DNA of 46,176 nt, taken from contig CAJFNZ010000064.1 in assembly GCA_904395905.1 (NCBI GenBank), positions 1 to 46,176 of the forward strand, in the 5' to 3' direction. Origin of the DNA: an uncultured Oscillospiraceae bacterium (GTDB lineage: Bacteria > Bacillota > Clostridia > Oscillospirales > Oscillospiraceae). This document shows positions 35,488 to 44,238 of this stretch, one piece after another (the stretch's first letter is position 1; every line of letters begins with the position of its first letter). Below the pieces are notes generated by a model that did not search any database, had not been told where the DNA came from, and saw only the letters and a program-made list of their open reading frames with translations. The position numbers were made by a program, and so were the translations under genes.

Positions 35488-37281
35488 ATGGCCCAGGTGA
35501 CCGGCGGCGACGCCGAGCGGGTCTATGGAATTCGGAAGTTTCTGGGCCTCCGCGAGGCCGGGGACGGGGACACGGCCTTGGAGTTGGGGGAGGCCTCGTC
35601 CATGGACAACTGGCAGGTGACGGCCGAGGGGCAGCTGCGGGTGCGGCCGGGGCTGGAGACCTGCTGGCAGCTCTCCGGCGCCATCCGGGGCCTCTGGTGC
35701 GGGGAGCTGGGCGGGGAAACGCGCCTGGTGGCCGCCGCCGGCGGCAGCCTGTGGCGGCTGGAGGCGTCGGGCGGCAAGACCGCCATCGGCACGCTCACCG
35801 ACGATGAGACCAGCTTTTTCGTGTTTGGGGACAAGCTCTACGTCCTCAACGGCCACGAGTACCTCTCCTGGAGCGGCAGCGGCCAGGCGGCGGCGGTGGA
35901 GGGCTACGTCCCCCTGGTGGTCACGGCGGCCGCCCCCGCCGGCGGCGGCACCGCGCTGGAGCCCGTCAACCGGCTGACGGCCAAGCGCCGCTGCCGCTTC
36001 TCCGCCGACGGGAGCAGCGTGCTCTATCAGCTGCCCGAGACGAACGTCGCCTCGGTGGAGCAGGTGCAGGTGGGCGGCTCGGCCCTGTCGGACGGGGCCT
36101 ACACCCTCAGCGGCCCCACGGGGCGGGTGTCCTTCGTCCACCCGCCGGCGGAGGGTGTCAACAACGTGGAAATCTGGTACACCGCCGCCGAGAGCCTCCG
36201 GAGCCAGGTGACGGCCATGCGCTTTGCCGAGACGTACAACGGCGTCACCGACACCCGGGTGTTCCTCTACGGCGACGGCTCCAACCGGACCCTCTACTCG
36301 GGGGTGACCGAGGCCGGCGCGCCCTCGGCCGAGTATTTCCCGGACCTCTACGAGATTGCCGTGGACGGGGCCAACACCCCCATCACCGGCATGATGAAAC
36401 AGTACGCCTACCTGATGGTGTTCAAGCCGGACGGGGCCTTCTCCACCCAGTATTCGGCGGTGACTTTGGACGACGGCACGGTGACGGCCGGCTTCTGCGT
36501 CAGCCCCGTCAACCGGGAAATCGGCAACGACACCCCCGGCCAGGTGCGCTCGGTGTACAACTACCCGCGGACCCTCTACGCCGGGAACCTCTACGACTGG
36601 CAGTCGGCCGCGGCCGGGCGGGACGAGCGCCGGGCGCGGCTGGTGAGCGGCCCGGTGGCCCGGAGCCTCCGGGCGGCCGACCCGGCCGCCGTCCGGTGCT
36701 TCGACAACGACCGGGAGCAGGAGTTTTTCGTCTTCCTCCACGACGGGGCCGGCACCGCCCTGGTCCACCGGTACGGCGACGGCGCGGGCATCTGGTACCG
36801 CTATACGGGGCTGAAAGTCCGCGCCGCCGTCCGGGACGGGGCGGAGCTCTACTTCGGCCTGGCCGACGGGCGGGTCTGCCGCTTCACCGAGACGGCCGCC
36901 GGCGACGACGGCCAGGCCATCCCCTGCCGCTGGGTCAGCGGCGCGATGGACTTCGGCGCGGACTGCCAGCGGAAGAGCCAGAGCCTCTTCTGGGTGACGC
37001 TGAAGCCCGGCGACGACGCCGAGCTGACCGTCACCGCCGAGACCGACCGGCGGCGGACGTACGCCGTCCGGCGGCTGGTGTCCCGGCTGGCCGGGCTGGA
37101 CCGGGTGGACTTCGGGCGGTTTTCCTTCCGCACGAACCCGACGCCCCAGGTCCAGCGGCTGCGGCTGAAGGTCCGGCGGTTCACCCGCTGCCGGCTGGTC
37201 CTGGCGTGCAGCCGGGCCGGCGCCTCCACCACCGTCTTGGGGCTGGACGCCCGGGTGCGGTTCGGCCGGCTGGAGAAATGA
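35488..37281 (+). CDS. Putative tail nozzle or DNA-stabilisation protein (P22 gp10-like)
   Basis: 597 residues rich in beta strands with repeated blade-like units, as in the propeller of podovirus tail hubs. MDNWQVTAEGQLRVRPG near residue 45 matches the N-terminal pattern of phage stabilisation proteins. The C-terminal end is strand-rich and basic (RRTYAVRRLVSRLAG). Such proteins form the hexameric short tail and keep DNA inside. The call rests on this pattern and on the adaptor-like gene that follows. Starts behind agaaaggagg. Confidence 0.5.
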   Translation: MAQVTGGDAERVYGIRKFLGLREAGDGDTALELGEASSMDNWQVTAEGQLRVRPGLETCWQLSGAIRGLWCGELGGETRLVAAAGGSLWRLEASGGKTAIGTLTDDETSFFVFGDKLYVLNGHEYLSWSGSGQAAAVEGYVPLVVTAAAPAGGGTALEPVNRLTAKRRCRFSADGSSVLYQLPETNVASVEQVQVGGSALSDGAYTLSGPTGRVSFVHPPAEGVNNVEIWYTAAESLRSQVTAMRFAETYNGVTDTRVFLYGDGSNRTLYSGVTEAGAPSAEYFPDLYEIAVDGANTPITGMMKQYAYLMVFKPDGAFSTQYSAVTLDDGTVTAGFCVSPVNREIGNDTPGQVRSVYNYPRTLYAGNLYDWQSAAAGRDERRARLVSGPVARSLRAADPAAVRCFDNDREQEFFVFLHDGAGTALVHRYGDGAGIWYRYTGLKVRAAVRDGAELYFGLADGRVCRFTETAAGDDGQAIPCRWVSGAMDFGADCQRKSQSLFWVTLKPGDDAELTVTAETDRRRTYAVRRLVSRLAGLDRVDFGRFSFRTNPTPQVQRLRLKVRRFTRCRLVLACSRAGASTTVLGLDARVRFGRLEK

Positions 37282-37298
37282 GAAAGGACGTGATGTTC

Positions 37299-37718
37299 AT
37301 GGCAACCACGGCCCAGTGGGTCTTCGACCGGGCCATCCACCTGATGGACGAGCAGAGCGAGGCCGGCGGCCAGACCTGCACCGAGGACACCCGGGAGTAC
37401 CGCCTGCGGACGCTGAGTATCCTCAACATCCTGCGCCACGAGCTGTTCCCCCTGAGCGACACCTACCGGCTGCTGGGCTGCCGGCGGCCGGTCTGCCCGG
37501 AGCTGACGGACTTCGACCAGGAGATTGGCCTCGACGACCCGGTGGCCCAGGGGATATTGCCCTACGGCCTGGCGGCGCACCTGCTCCTGGGGGAGAACAA
37601 CCCCCTGGCCAACTACTTTTCCCAGCGGTATCTGGAGCTGATGGCCCAGATGCGCGCGTCGCTGCCGGCCCGCTGGGAGTCCATCGCCCCGGCCTACGGG
37701 CGGCTGGACGTCTCGTGA
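37299..37718 (+). CDS. Putative head-tail adaptor (gp4-like)
   Basis: 139 residues, helical, starting MATTAQWVFDRAIHLMDEQSE and holding a long middle helix with ILNILRHELFPLSDTY. Size and position next to the nozzle fit a portal-to-tail adaptor of the P22 gp4 kind. In-frame starts also exist at 37278 (ATGA overlap with the previous stop) and 37293; 37299 gives the best spacing to aaagga. Confidence 0.45.
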   Translation: MATTAQWVFDRAIHLMDEQSEAGGQTCTEDTREYRLRTLSILNILRHELFPLSDTYRLLGCRRPVCPELTDFDQEIGLDDPVAQGILPYGLAAHLLLGENNPLANYFSQRYLELMAQMRASLPARWESIAPAYGRLDVS

Positions 37719-37739
37719 CGGCGGAAGGAGGAACCATCG

Positions 37740-39254
37740 ATGGCGAGTATTTTGGGGAGCCTCATGGGAGGCGCCCTGTCCACGGCAGTCTCCACGGCCG
37801 CCTCCCTGCTGAAGAACCAGAAGCGGACGACGCCCGCGGCCCAGTCCGGCGGCTTCGCCGGGTCGGCCACGGGGGTCAGCGTCTACGACCGCAACCAGGC
37901 GGCCATCCGCCAGCAGATGAACGCCAACTCCCAGGCCTGGCACACGGCGGCGACCGAGGCCGAGCGGGACCGGCTCCACGCCGAGAACCAGGCCCTGGCC
38001 GCCCAGCTGGGCGGCAGCGTCTCCTACGACGGGGCCAGCGGCACCTGGAGCGGCATGGCCCAGGCCCCCGCCGCCCCGTCGGAGACCGCGGCCGGCAGCG
38101 GTTATCCGACGCTCTCCGTGCAGATGCCCAGCTACACGCCGGCGGACTACCGGCCCTACCTGGAGGCGCTGTCGGCCGCGTATCTGGCCCGCCAGGAGGC
38201 GGCGCTGGAGCAGGCGTATGCCGACAACCTCTCCGACCTCCAGGCCGAGCAGGGGCAGCTGGGCGGCCAATATCAGGAGGCCCGGCGGGCGGCCGCCGCC
38301 GACAGCGCCACGGCCCGCCGGAACTGGGGCGAGACGGCCGCGGCCTACGGCCTCAACAGCGGGACCGCCGGCCAGGCCCAGCTGAGCTTTGCCAACCGGC
38401 TCCAGAGCGACCTGGCCGACCTCCACGCCGCCGAGAGCGCGGCCAATGCGGAAATCGAGCGGCAGCGGACGAACCTGGGCCGCCAGTACCGCAGCGCCCT
38501 GCTCCAGGCCCAGGCGGAGAACGACTACCAGCTGTACCAGCGGCTCTACGACGAGGCCGTCCGGGTGGACGAGGCCCTCCAGGCCCAGAGCCAGTTCCAG
38601 GCGAACCTGGCCTTCCGGGAGTATGAGACGGCCCTGGAGCGGTACTACGCCGATTTGGAGCAGCAGAATCAGCTGCGCCGGCAGCAGCGGGAGGACCAGC
38701 TGGCCGCCGCCGCCCTGGCGGCCCAGGCCGGGGATTACAGCCTCTACGGCCAGTACTACGGCTGGGACGACAGCCGCGTCCAGCAGCTGGGGGCCCTGTG
38801 GCAGGCGGCCCAGACGCCGGCGGCGCCGGCCGGTTCCGGCAGCGGTTCCGGCGGCTCCGGCGCGTCCGGCAGTTCCGGCAGCGCCGGCAGCGGGCGGGGG
38901 AGCAGCGCCGGCGCGTCGTCGGCGACCGCCGCCGACCCCATCGTCCAGGCGTACGAGGCGGGTGTCCGTTCCTACGCCGCGGCGGTGGCCTACTTCAAGG
39001 CGCTGGGCTACGGCGACGGCATCTCCGAGGAGTTCGGCCGCCGGCTGGAAAAGCAGCTGAAAAACGGTCAGCTGGGCGTCGATGAGGAGAAGGTTCTCCG
39101 GCTGTACAACAATTTGCTGGAGATGCGCCAGACCGATTTGAACCGCCAGGACCCGGACTTCTACCGGAAGGCCGTCGAGGCCTACGCCCGGCAGGAGAGC
39201 CTCCAGCTGAACGACCAGGAGCTCCGGCGTCTGCGGGAACTTTTGGGAATTTAA
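37740..39254 (+). CDS. Putative internal virion or ejection protein
   Basis: 504 residues, very rich in Ala, Gln and Gly. The N-terminus (ILGSLMGGALSTAVSTAASLL) is small-residue and amphipathic, like membrane-active virion proteins. The middle (about 140-340) is long helical coiled-coil with many Gln. A Gly-Ser linker near 360-395 leads to a C-terminal helical domain. This build fits DNA-ejection proteins of podoviruses, but no family is recognised. Last gene of the module; starts behind ggaaggagg. Confidence 0.45.
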   Translation: MASILGSLMGGALSTAVSTAASLLKNQKRTTPAAQSGGFAGSATGVSVYDRNQAAIRQQMNANSQAWHTAATEAERDRLHAENQALAAQLGGSVSYDGASGTWSGMAQAPAAPSETAAGSGYPTLSVQMPSYTPADYRPYLEALSAAYLARQEAALEQAYADNLSDLQAEQGQLGGQYQEARRAAAADSATARRNWGETAAAYGLNSGTAGQAQLSFANRLQSDLADLHAAESAANAEIERQRTNLGRQYRSALLQAQAENDYQLYQRLYDEAVRVDEALQAQSQFQANLAFREYETALERYYADLEQQNQLRRQQREDQLAAAALAAQAGDYSLYGQYYGWDDSRVQQLGALWQAAQTPAAPAGSGSGSGGSGASGSSGSAGSGRGSSAGASSATAADPIVQAYEAGVRSYAAAVAYFKALGYGDGISEEFGRRLEKQLKNGQLGVDEEKVLRLYNNLLEMRQTDLNRQDPDFYRKAVEAYARQESLQLNDQELRRLRELLGI

Positions 39255-39319
39255 TCGGCCCGTGCAGACGGCTGGAAACGCACTGAAGCCGTCATCAGAA
39301 ACGAAATGGTCACTGTACG

Positions 39320-39497
39320 GCACAGATGCCCTCGGCAGAGTTTTGTCCGCCGCAGCGGACAAAATAAAGTTTCAATCTGTTTTTTCCGGGGACATGCGCC
39401 TCGGAAAAAACACATCTCAGGCTACCAGTGTGCGGCCCGCAGGGCCGTGCGCGCAGCTAGCCTGCGTCCCCTCGCCGAAATGCCTGCATTTCGGCGG
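39320..39497 (-). repeat. Structured dispersed repeat, copy 2 (inverted)
   Basis: Reverse-strand counterpart of 10066-10305. P1 is 39473-39496 (stem cgccgaaatgc), the P2 outer arms and inner hairpin lie in 39419-39465, P3 spans about 39379-39411, and P4 is 39341-39364 (10-bp stem, loop cgca). Compared with copy 1, P1 has an A-T pair replaced by G-C, and P4 has two replaced pairs, all keeping the stem. It lies just downstream of the virion module in a 364-base gap (39255-39618) with no gene. Confidence 0.75.
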
Positions 39498-39500
39498 TCA

Positions 39501-39530
39501 CGCCCGGGCCAAACGGCCCGGGCGTTTTTA
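39501..39530 (+). terminator. Terminator after the virion module
   Basis: A perfect 10-bp stem cgcccgggcc (39501-39510), loop aaac, then five T. It probably ends transcription of the virion genes before the recombinase gene. Confidence 0.85.
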
Positions 39531-39618
39531 TGGTTTGGAACAGATTGTTGGGAAGATTCCGGCGGTTTTGCCCTATCATAAGGGAAACCGCGCAGACAAG
39601 GAGGGCGAGACGAAGACC

Positions 39619-40245
39619 GTGAACGTATACGGTTATATCCGGGTGAGCACCCGGGAGCAGAACGAGGACCGGCAGCGGCTGGCGATGGAGGCGGTGCCCG
39701 TGCCCCGGGGGCACATCTTTCTGGACAAGCAGAGCGGCAAGGATTTCCGGCGGCCCCAGTACCGGCGGCTGCTGCAAAAACTGAAGCCGGACGACGTGCT
39801 CTACATCAAGAGCATCGACCGGCTGGGGCGGAACTACCAGGAGATTTTGGAGCAGTGGCGGCTGCTGACCCGGGATAAACGGGTGGACATTGTGGTGCTG
39901 GATATGCCGCTGCTGGACACCCGGCGGGGCAAGGACCTGATGGGCACGTTTCTGAGCGACATTGTGCTGCAGATTCTCTCCTTTGTGGCGGAGAACGAGC
40001 GGCTGAACATCCGCCAGCGGCAGCAGGAGGGCATTGCGGCGGCGAAAGCCCGGGGCGTGCGGTTCGGCCGGCCGCCGCTGCCGCTGCCGGAGAACTTCCA
40101 CACGGTGCGCCAGGCGTGGCGGGGCAAAAAAATCACCCTCCGCCAGGCGGCGGAGGCGTGTGGGATGCCGGTGGGGACGTTCTACGCGAAAGCAGTCCGG
40201 GTGGAAAAACCGGGGGATTCTCCAGAAATTGAAAATAATTTGTAA
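39619..40245 (+). CDS. Small serine recombinase (resolvase/invertase family)
   Basis: Site-specific recombinase of 208 residues. The catalytic Ser is residue 10 in VYGYIRVSTREQ. The conserved arginines lie in IDRLGRNYQEIL near 77, and the long linking helix (FVAENERLNIRQRQQEGIAAAKARG) leads to a C-terminal helix-turn-helix (KKITLRQAAEACGMPVGTFYAKA). The short C-terminal domain fits resolvases and DNA invertases, not large serine integrases. It starts at GTG 39619 behind aaggaggg with rather long spacing. It sits between the virion module and the AT-rich island; its sites are not identified. Confidence 0.88.
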   Translation: MNVYGYIRVSTREQNEDRQRLAMEAVPVPRGHIFLDKQSGKDFRRPQYRRLLQKLKPDDVLYIKSIDRLGRNYQEILEQWRLLTRDKRVDIVVLDMPLLDTRRGKDLMGTFLSDIVLQILSFVAENERLNIRQRQQEGIAAAKARGVRFGRPPLPLPENFHTVRQAWRGKKITLRQAAEACGMPVGTFYAKAVRVEKPGDSPEIENNL

Positions 40246-40455
40246 ATGTGTACATTTGTAAACCCGGACTCATATCTCAAAACTGGATACAGTTTATAAC
40301 ATATAACGACATATTGCAAGTGTTTTCTTGAGACATTCCGAAAAATGAGAGAGTTGGAAAAAGTACACTTTTCTGAAAGACGTGCCAGGTGGGCAGGGAG
40401 GTGAGACTTACCGTACCATGGCAGAAAATTTGAGAAAATTTAGGGGAGGGGAACT
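40246..40455 (+). other. AT-rich intergenic region
   Basis: Composition changes abruptly here to AT-rich. A short inverted repeat aaatgt-gt-acattt lies at 40244-40257, at the recombinase stop. No clear promoter pair could be assigned, although tataac-like hexamers occur around 40295-40310. This marks the left edge of the island running to about 43970. Confidence 0.5.
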
Positions 40456-40728
40456 GTGAAGAACAGAAGGAGAGGACATTGGCGGATAGTCATTCTGCTT
40501 GTGATGACAGTCTGGCTTGCCGGCTGCCAGTCCCAATCACTTGGCGAGAAGAGGCTTGTCCAACTGGATGACGCACCATGGAAGGGCTCGAGTACGATTG
40601 AAAAGATTGCCGAAGATAATCGGCTTTCCAAAGGCGGCATACGGCATGACCGCCTTAAAAATAAGGAACCGTTGGATACAACATATTCGCATGAAAAGGG
40701 GAGTTTTTCGTGGCTACAGAAACTGTAA
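40456..40728 (+). CDS. Small putative lipoprotein
   Basis: 90 residues. A basic start (MKNRRRGHWR) leads to a hydrophobic segment and a lipobox, VWLAGC, so Cys 24 is the likely lipidated residue. The remaining 66 residues are polar and charged without a recognised domain. It starts at GTG 40456 behind ggggagggg and overlaps the next gene by 19 bases. First gene of a five-gene AT-richer run. Confidence 0.6.
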   Translation: MKNRRRGHWRIVILLVMTVWLAGCQSQSLGEKRLVQLDDAPWKGSSTIEKIAEDNRLSKGGIRHDRLKNKEPLDTTYSHEKGSFSWLQKL

Positions 40729-41156
40729 ACCAGCCGTATCAGGCTTCGACTGCGCCGGTAGGGCAGTTAAAAACCAACCGCAGCTTATTGAAATACATTT
40801 TGTTGTCGGCGGTTACATTTGGAATTTATGGCATAGTTGTCATGTCTGCGGTGTCGAGCGACATCAACCTGATTGCTGGCCGGTATGACGGCAAGCGCAC
40901 CATGCACTATTGCCTGATGTTGTTTTTGGTGGGATGGATTACGTTTGGCATAGGCTGGCTTGTTTGGCAACACCGGCTTTCCAACCGCATTGGGGCAGAG
41001 TTGAGCCGCCGCGGAATTGCATACCAATTCAGCGCATCGACCTATTGGGGCTGGGGCGTTCTGGGTGCATTGATTGTGGTTGGACCGTTCGTCTACCTGT
41101 ATAAGCTGTTTCGTGCGATGAACTTGCTGGCCGCACACTACAACACCTTCGGCTAA
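40710..41156 (+). CDS. DUF4234 family membrane protein
   Basis: 148 residues with three hydrophobic segments (about 27-48, 68-86 and 112-130). The features LLKYILLSAVTFGIYGIVVM, LSNRIGAELSRRG and FSASTYWGWGVLG match the DUF4234 family, of unknown function. It starts at GTG 40710 behind aaaagggga within the lipoprotein gene. DUF4234 proteins often accompany zinc-ribbon membrane proteins, as they do here. Confidence 0.75.
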   Translation: MATETVNQPYQASTAPVGQLKTNRSLLKYILLSAVTFGIYGIVVMSAVSSDINLIAGRYDGKRTMHYCLMLFLVGWITFGIGWLVWQHRLSNRIGAELSRRGIAYQFSASTYWGWGVLGALIVVGPFVYLYKLFRAMNLLAAHYNTFG

Positions 41157-41184
41157 TCAGAAACTGCGAAACGGGGGAAACAAC

Positions 41185-41727
41185 GTGAGGTGGGCAAGGC
41201 GGGGAATCGCTTCGGTGCTGATACTGGCGATGCTTGTCATTGGCCTAAAGGTGTATTTGGTTCAATACGCATCGTCGCCGCAGGGGGCGGTAGAGGGATT
41301 CTTTTCTGCGTACAACAACGCCGATATACAGGGAATGGTTTCCTGCATGGAGCCAGGTACAGAGGATTTGCTGAGCGGCGGAACGGAACTGGCAAATGCT
41401 GTGGTTAAGGCGCTGTTGGGCGTGGATTTGCATTTGGACGCGCTGATTGATGTGATGCCGGCATTTGCAAACCAGCTTGTTGGTGATACAGAAATGGTTG
41501 CAATTCAAAACGTCCAGGTGCTCTCGTACTCGCCGGTTATTGACGCGAAATTGGCGGACTTTTTGGTGGGCTTGATGCCAGAATTAGTCAACGTCTTGGC
41601 AGATGAGGCAGTTGTGGCGTTTGAAATCGAGGATGCAGCGGCCCAGCTGGAAGTGCGGTTTTATGGAGAAAACGGGTGGAGAATTCCTCTTGACACAGAA
41701 TTGTTGCCCCTTGCAGCAATGCCGTAA
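41185..41727 (+). CDS. Membrane-anchored protein with NTF2-like external domain
   Basis: 180 residues. One N-terminal membrane segment (about 8-27) is followed by an external part beginning SSPQGAVEGFFSAYNNADIQGMVSCM, the opening of DUF4878/NTF2-like domains that often bind small ligands or cell-wall parts. The rest is mixed helix and strand. Starts at GTG 41185. No specific function is known. Confidence 0.6.
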   Translation: MRWARRGIASVLILAMLVIGLKVYLVQYASSPQGAVEGFFSAYNNADIQGMVSCMEPGTEDLLSGGTELANAVVKALLGVDLHLDALIDVMPAFANQLVGDTEMVAIQNVQVLSYSPVIDAKLADFLVGLMPELVNVLADEAVVAFEIEDAAAQLEVRFYGENGWRIPLDTELLPLAAMP

Positions 41728-41761
41728 ATGAAAGAAATCGATGATTTAGGAGGGAATGAGC

Positions 41762-43147
41762 ATGTTTTGCCCGAACTGTGGACAGCAGCTGCCGGATGAT
41801 TCAACATTTTGCGAGAGCTGCGGTGCTCGCATTGAGCCGGAGACGGAGGAAACGCAGCCTGTCCCCCAGGGACAGGCTGGACGGGCGACAACTCCGAAAA
41901 CCGGCGGTTCCACTGAAAAAATAACAAATTTTGTAAAGAAGAACGGAAAGCTCCTGGGGATTGCAGCAGGCGGCATCGCAGTGGTTGTAGCAGTGGTAGT
42001 ATTTCTTGTAACGAGGCCTCTGAGCATTTCCTTGGATGCGTATCTGACAGTGGAATTTAGTGGCTACGACACCATCGGAACTGCGGCGTTCCACTTTGAC
42101 GAAGAAAGTTTTTGTGCGGACTATGCAGATAAAATTTCTTATGAGGGCGAAGAGCCGCTAGGGGAACTGGTGAGCGGAGAGGTAGCCTGTGAGATCCTGG
42201 TGCAGGACTGCATTGATGGGGAGCTGAGCGAAGTTTCCGAACTTTCCAACGGCGATACGGTTGTGTTCACCTGGGACTGTGACGATGCTACCGCGGAGCG
42301 GGACTTTGGCGTACGGCTGGACTATGAGGATGTTTCCATCCAGGTCATTGGATTGGAAGCAGCGGATGTAGTAGACCCCTTTGAAGATGTGGAATTAGTG
42401 GTTGACGGTATTGCGCCGTTCGGCGAGGCAACGCTTGTAAACCACAGTTCCGCCCCCTATGCCGGCGACATCCCGTTTGAGATGGATACTTATGAAAACC
42501 TGGACAATGGGGCAACGGTTACCGTTTCTATCCCACAGGTGGATTCTGATGCAATGCGTACGTATTACTTGCAAAATTATGGGATTTCCTTCTCGCAGAC
42601 GGAAAAGACGTATCCTGTGGAGGGCCTGACAACGTACCTAAAGTCCCTTTCGGAAATCCCTGCGGACGCCATGCAGGAGATGCAGGCCCGCGGAGAAGAC
42701 GCCATCCGTGCGGAAGCGGCGCAGGACTGGGGGGAGAATGTCACGTTGACGGCAGCTTCCTGCCTGGGCAGTATCCTGCTGACGGCGAAGGATATGGATG
42801 ATGGTAGCGTCAACAATCTAATCTATCTGGTGTATCAGATTGAAAGCTCAGTTACGGTACAGGAAGAGACGGAGGCAACCGAGGATGCTCCCGCCGTTAC
42901 AACGGAACGACAAGAGCCGGTGACGTATTTCTATACCGTGATGTTTGACAACCTGCTGCTGAATGCGGATGGGACCGTACAGGTAGACTTTGGCGATTAC
43001 GACGTTCCGAGTGAGCGGTTTACGAGGGAGATTGGAGGCAGCCGTTACCGGTTCCGTGGCTTTGAGGATCTGGATGCGATGTTCCGGGAGTGCGTGACGG
43101 TAAACATCGATCGATATGCCTACGAGTCCAGCGTGACAGCAGCGTAA
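41762..43147 (+). CDS. Zinc-ribbon, membrane-anchored protein (DUF5105/TcaA-like build)
   Basis: 461 residues. An N-terminal zinc ribbon (MFCPNCGQQLPDDSTFCESCG, CxxC twice) faces the cytosol. A Pro, Gln and Thr-rich linker, a basic patch (KKNGK) and one membrane segment (about 62-82, GIAAGGIAVVVAVVVFLV) follow, then a large external part of about 380 residues with repeated beta-rich units (SNGDTVVFTWDCDDATAERDFG). This is the build of TcaA/YvbJ-type envelope proteins, some linked to cell-wall antibiotics. The ATG at 41762 gives better spacing to aggagg than that at 41756. Confidence 0.75.
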   Translation: MFCPNCGQQLPDDSTFCESCGARIEPETEETQPVPQGQAGRATTPKTGGSTEKITNFVKKNGKLLGIAAGGIAVVVAVVVFLVTRPLSISLDAYLTVEFSGYDTIGTAAFHFDEESFCADYADKISYEGEEPLGELVSGEVACEILVQDCIDGELSEVSELSNGDTVVFTWDCDDATAERDFGVRLDYEDVSIQVIGLEAADVVDPFEDVELVVDGIAPFGEATLVNHSSAPYAGDIPFEMDTYENLDNGATVTVSIPQVDSDAMRTYYLQNYGISFSQTEKTYPVEGLTTYLKSLSEIPADAMQEMQARGEDAIRAEAAQDWGENVTLTAASCLGSILLTAKDMDDGSVNNLIYLVYQIESSVTVQEETEATEDAPAVTTERQEPVTYFYTVMFDNLLLNADGTVQVDFGDYDVPSERFTREIGGSRYRFRGFEDLDAMFRECVTVNIDRYAYESSVTAA

Positions 43148-43172
43148 ATGCGAAGAAGGAGGTTGGTTCCAA

Positions 43173-43970
43173 TTGGCTTTTTGTAGGTATTGCGGAAGAA
43201 AGCTGGAAGAGGGGGAAATTTGTTCCTGTCGGGAAAACATGGAAGCGGCGCCTGTTGAGGCCGGTGCGACGGCGCAGAAGGGAAACGTGTTCAAGACAGT
43301 TTTCGACGAGCTTTTCCGCCTGTGGAAGGCGCCCGCTATGGAGAGTCCCCTGTACATTCAAAGCGGAAATTGGGTAGTTGCGCTTGGATTTATCCTGTTG
43401 CAAGGAATTTGCGCCGGGGTGTTCGCCGCTTTTTGTGTTCGGGAAATTAACGGAGTGATTGCAATCGGCGGTTCCTTTACAGAGTCGGTGATGTTTTCAG
43501 GCGTGAAAGCATTTTTCCTGGCATTGCTATATTCGGTGGTGCTGTCTGTGGTTTTTGCGGGATTGCTGCTTGTTGCGGGAAAAATTGTGAAAAGTACACT
43601 GACCCCGCAGGAGGCGGCATGCATGGCGTCGCTGCGCGCCATTGTGCTTGCGCCGCTCTCCCTGTTCAGCTGTGTGGTTTTCTTGTTTAGTATCCCGGCA
43701 GGCTTGATTGTATTTTACCTGGTGGGAACGGTGGCCGGGGTGTGTTCCATGGCGGTTGCGCTGGAAAGCCGGACCCTTGGCAACCGGAATCAGAAAGTAT
43801 ACCTCCTGATTGCCGTGGCGGTTATCTTCCTGATTGTGTACCTGCTCTTTGCAGGGCTGGCGCTTCCTAGTTTTTACCCGCCGAGGCTTCGCATCCTGTT
43901 CGCTGCGGCAGACGAGTTCCTGACCTGGGACAGCATCACGCAGTTCCTCGACAGCTTCAATTTATTCTGA
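43173..43970 (+). CDS. Zinc-ribbon membrane protein, Yip1-like
   Basis: 265 residues. The short N-terminus has a zinc-ribbon-like knuckle (FCRYCGRKLEEGEICSC). About five hydrophobic segments follow (roughly 68-88, 110-138, 155-185, 187-200 and 210-230), in the manner of Yip1-type membrane proteins. It starts at TTG 43173; aaggagg lies upstream with long spacing, so the exact start is uncertain. It closes the five-gene run, and its paralogous zinc knuckle suggests it works with the preceding protein. Confidence 0.65.
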   Translation: MAFCRYCGRKLEEGEICSCRENMEAAPVEAGATAQKGNVFKTVFDELFRLWKAPAMESPLYIQSGNWVVALGFILLQGICAGVFAAFCVREINGVIAIGGSFTESVMFSGVKAFFLALLYSVVLSVVFAGLLLVAGKIVKSTLTPQEAACMASLRAIVLAPLSLFSCVVFLFSIPAGLIVFYLVGTVAGVCSMAVALESRTLGNRNQKVYLLIAVAVIFLIVYLLFAGLALPSFYPPRLRILFAAADEFLTWDSITQFLDSFNLF

Positions 43971-44238
43971 TTATTCTGAGTTAACGGAGCGGTTCCATAG
44001 AAGCTCTGAGCAGGCCGTCTGCCTGCCGAAAAGCGGGCCGCGCAGGATATGGGGTCCCTATCCTGTGCGGCCCGTTTTCTCCGGCTTTCAGAGGGGGGCG
44101 GCAGCCTATGGGTTCCAGATTTACCGCGCATAATCTCACATGCCGCCCTGGGCCGAAAAAAATGCGGCGCCGGGGCGGGATTTGCCGTACAATGGAGGCG
44201 GCCGTTGGCCGACATTCTGGATTTGCGGAGGGGAACCC

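Larger units (their letters stand above)
27622..39254 (+). mobile_element. Compact podovirus-like virion and lysis module
   Basis: Thirteen adjacent genes on one strand encode packaging, capsid, portal, fibre, lysis and short-tail proteins. There is no tape measure, replication, repressor or large integrase gene, and no flanking direct repeat was found. Base composition is the same as in the neighbouring housekeeping genes. It may be a domesticated prophage, a prophage remnant, or a gene transfer agent. The 266 bases before it (27356-27621) hold only GC-rich inverted repeats. Confidence 0.75.

Noticed and set aside
39619-40245. Integrase of the virion module
   Set aside because: 208 residues is too short for a large serine integrase, the domain after the catalytic part is only a small helix-turn-helix, and no attachment repeats were found around the module.
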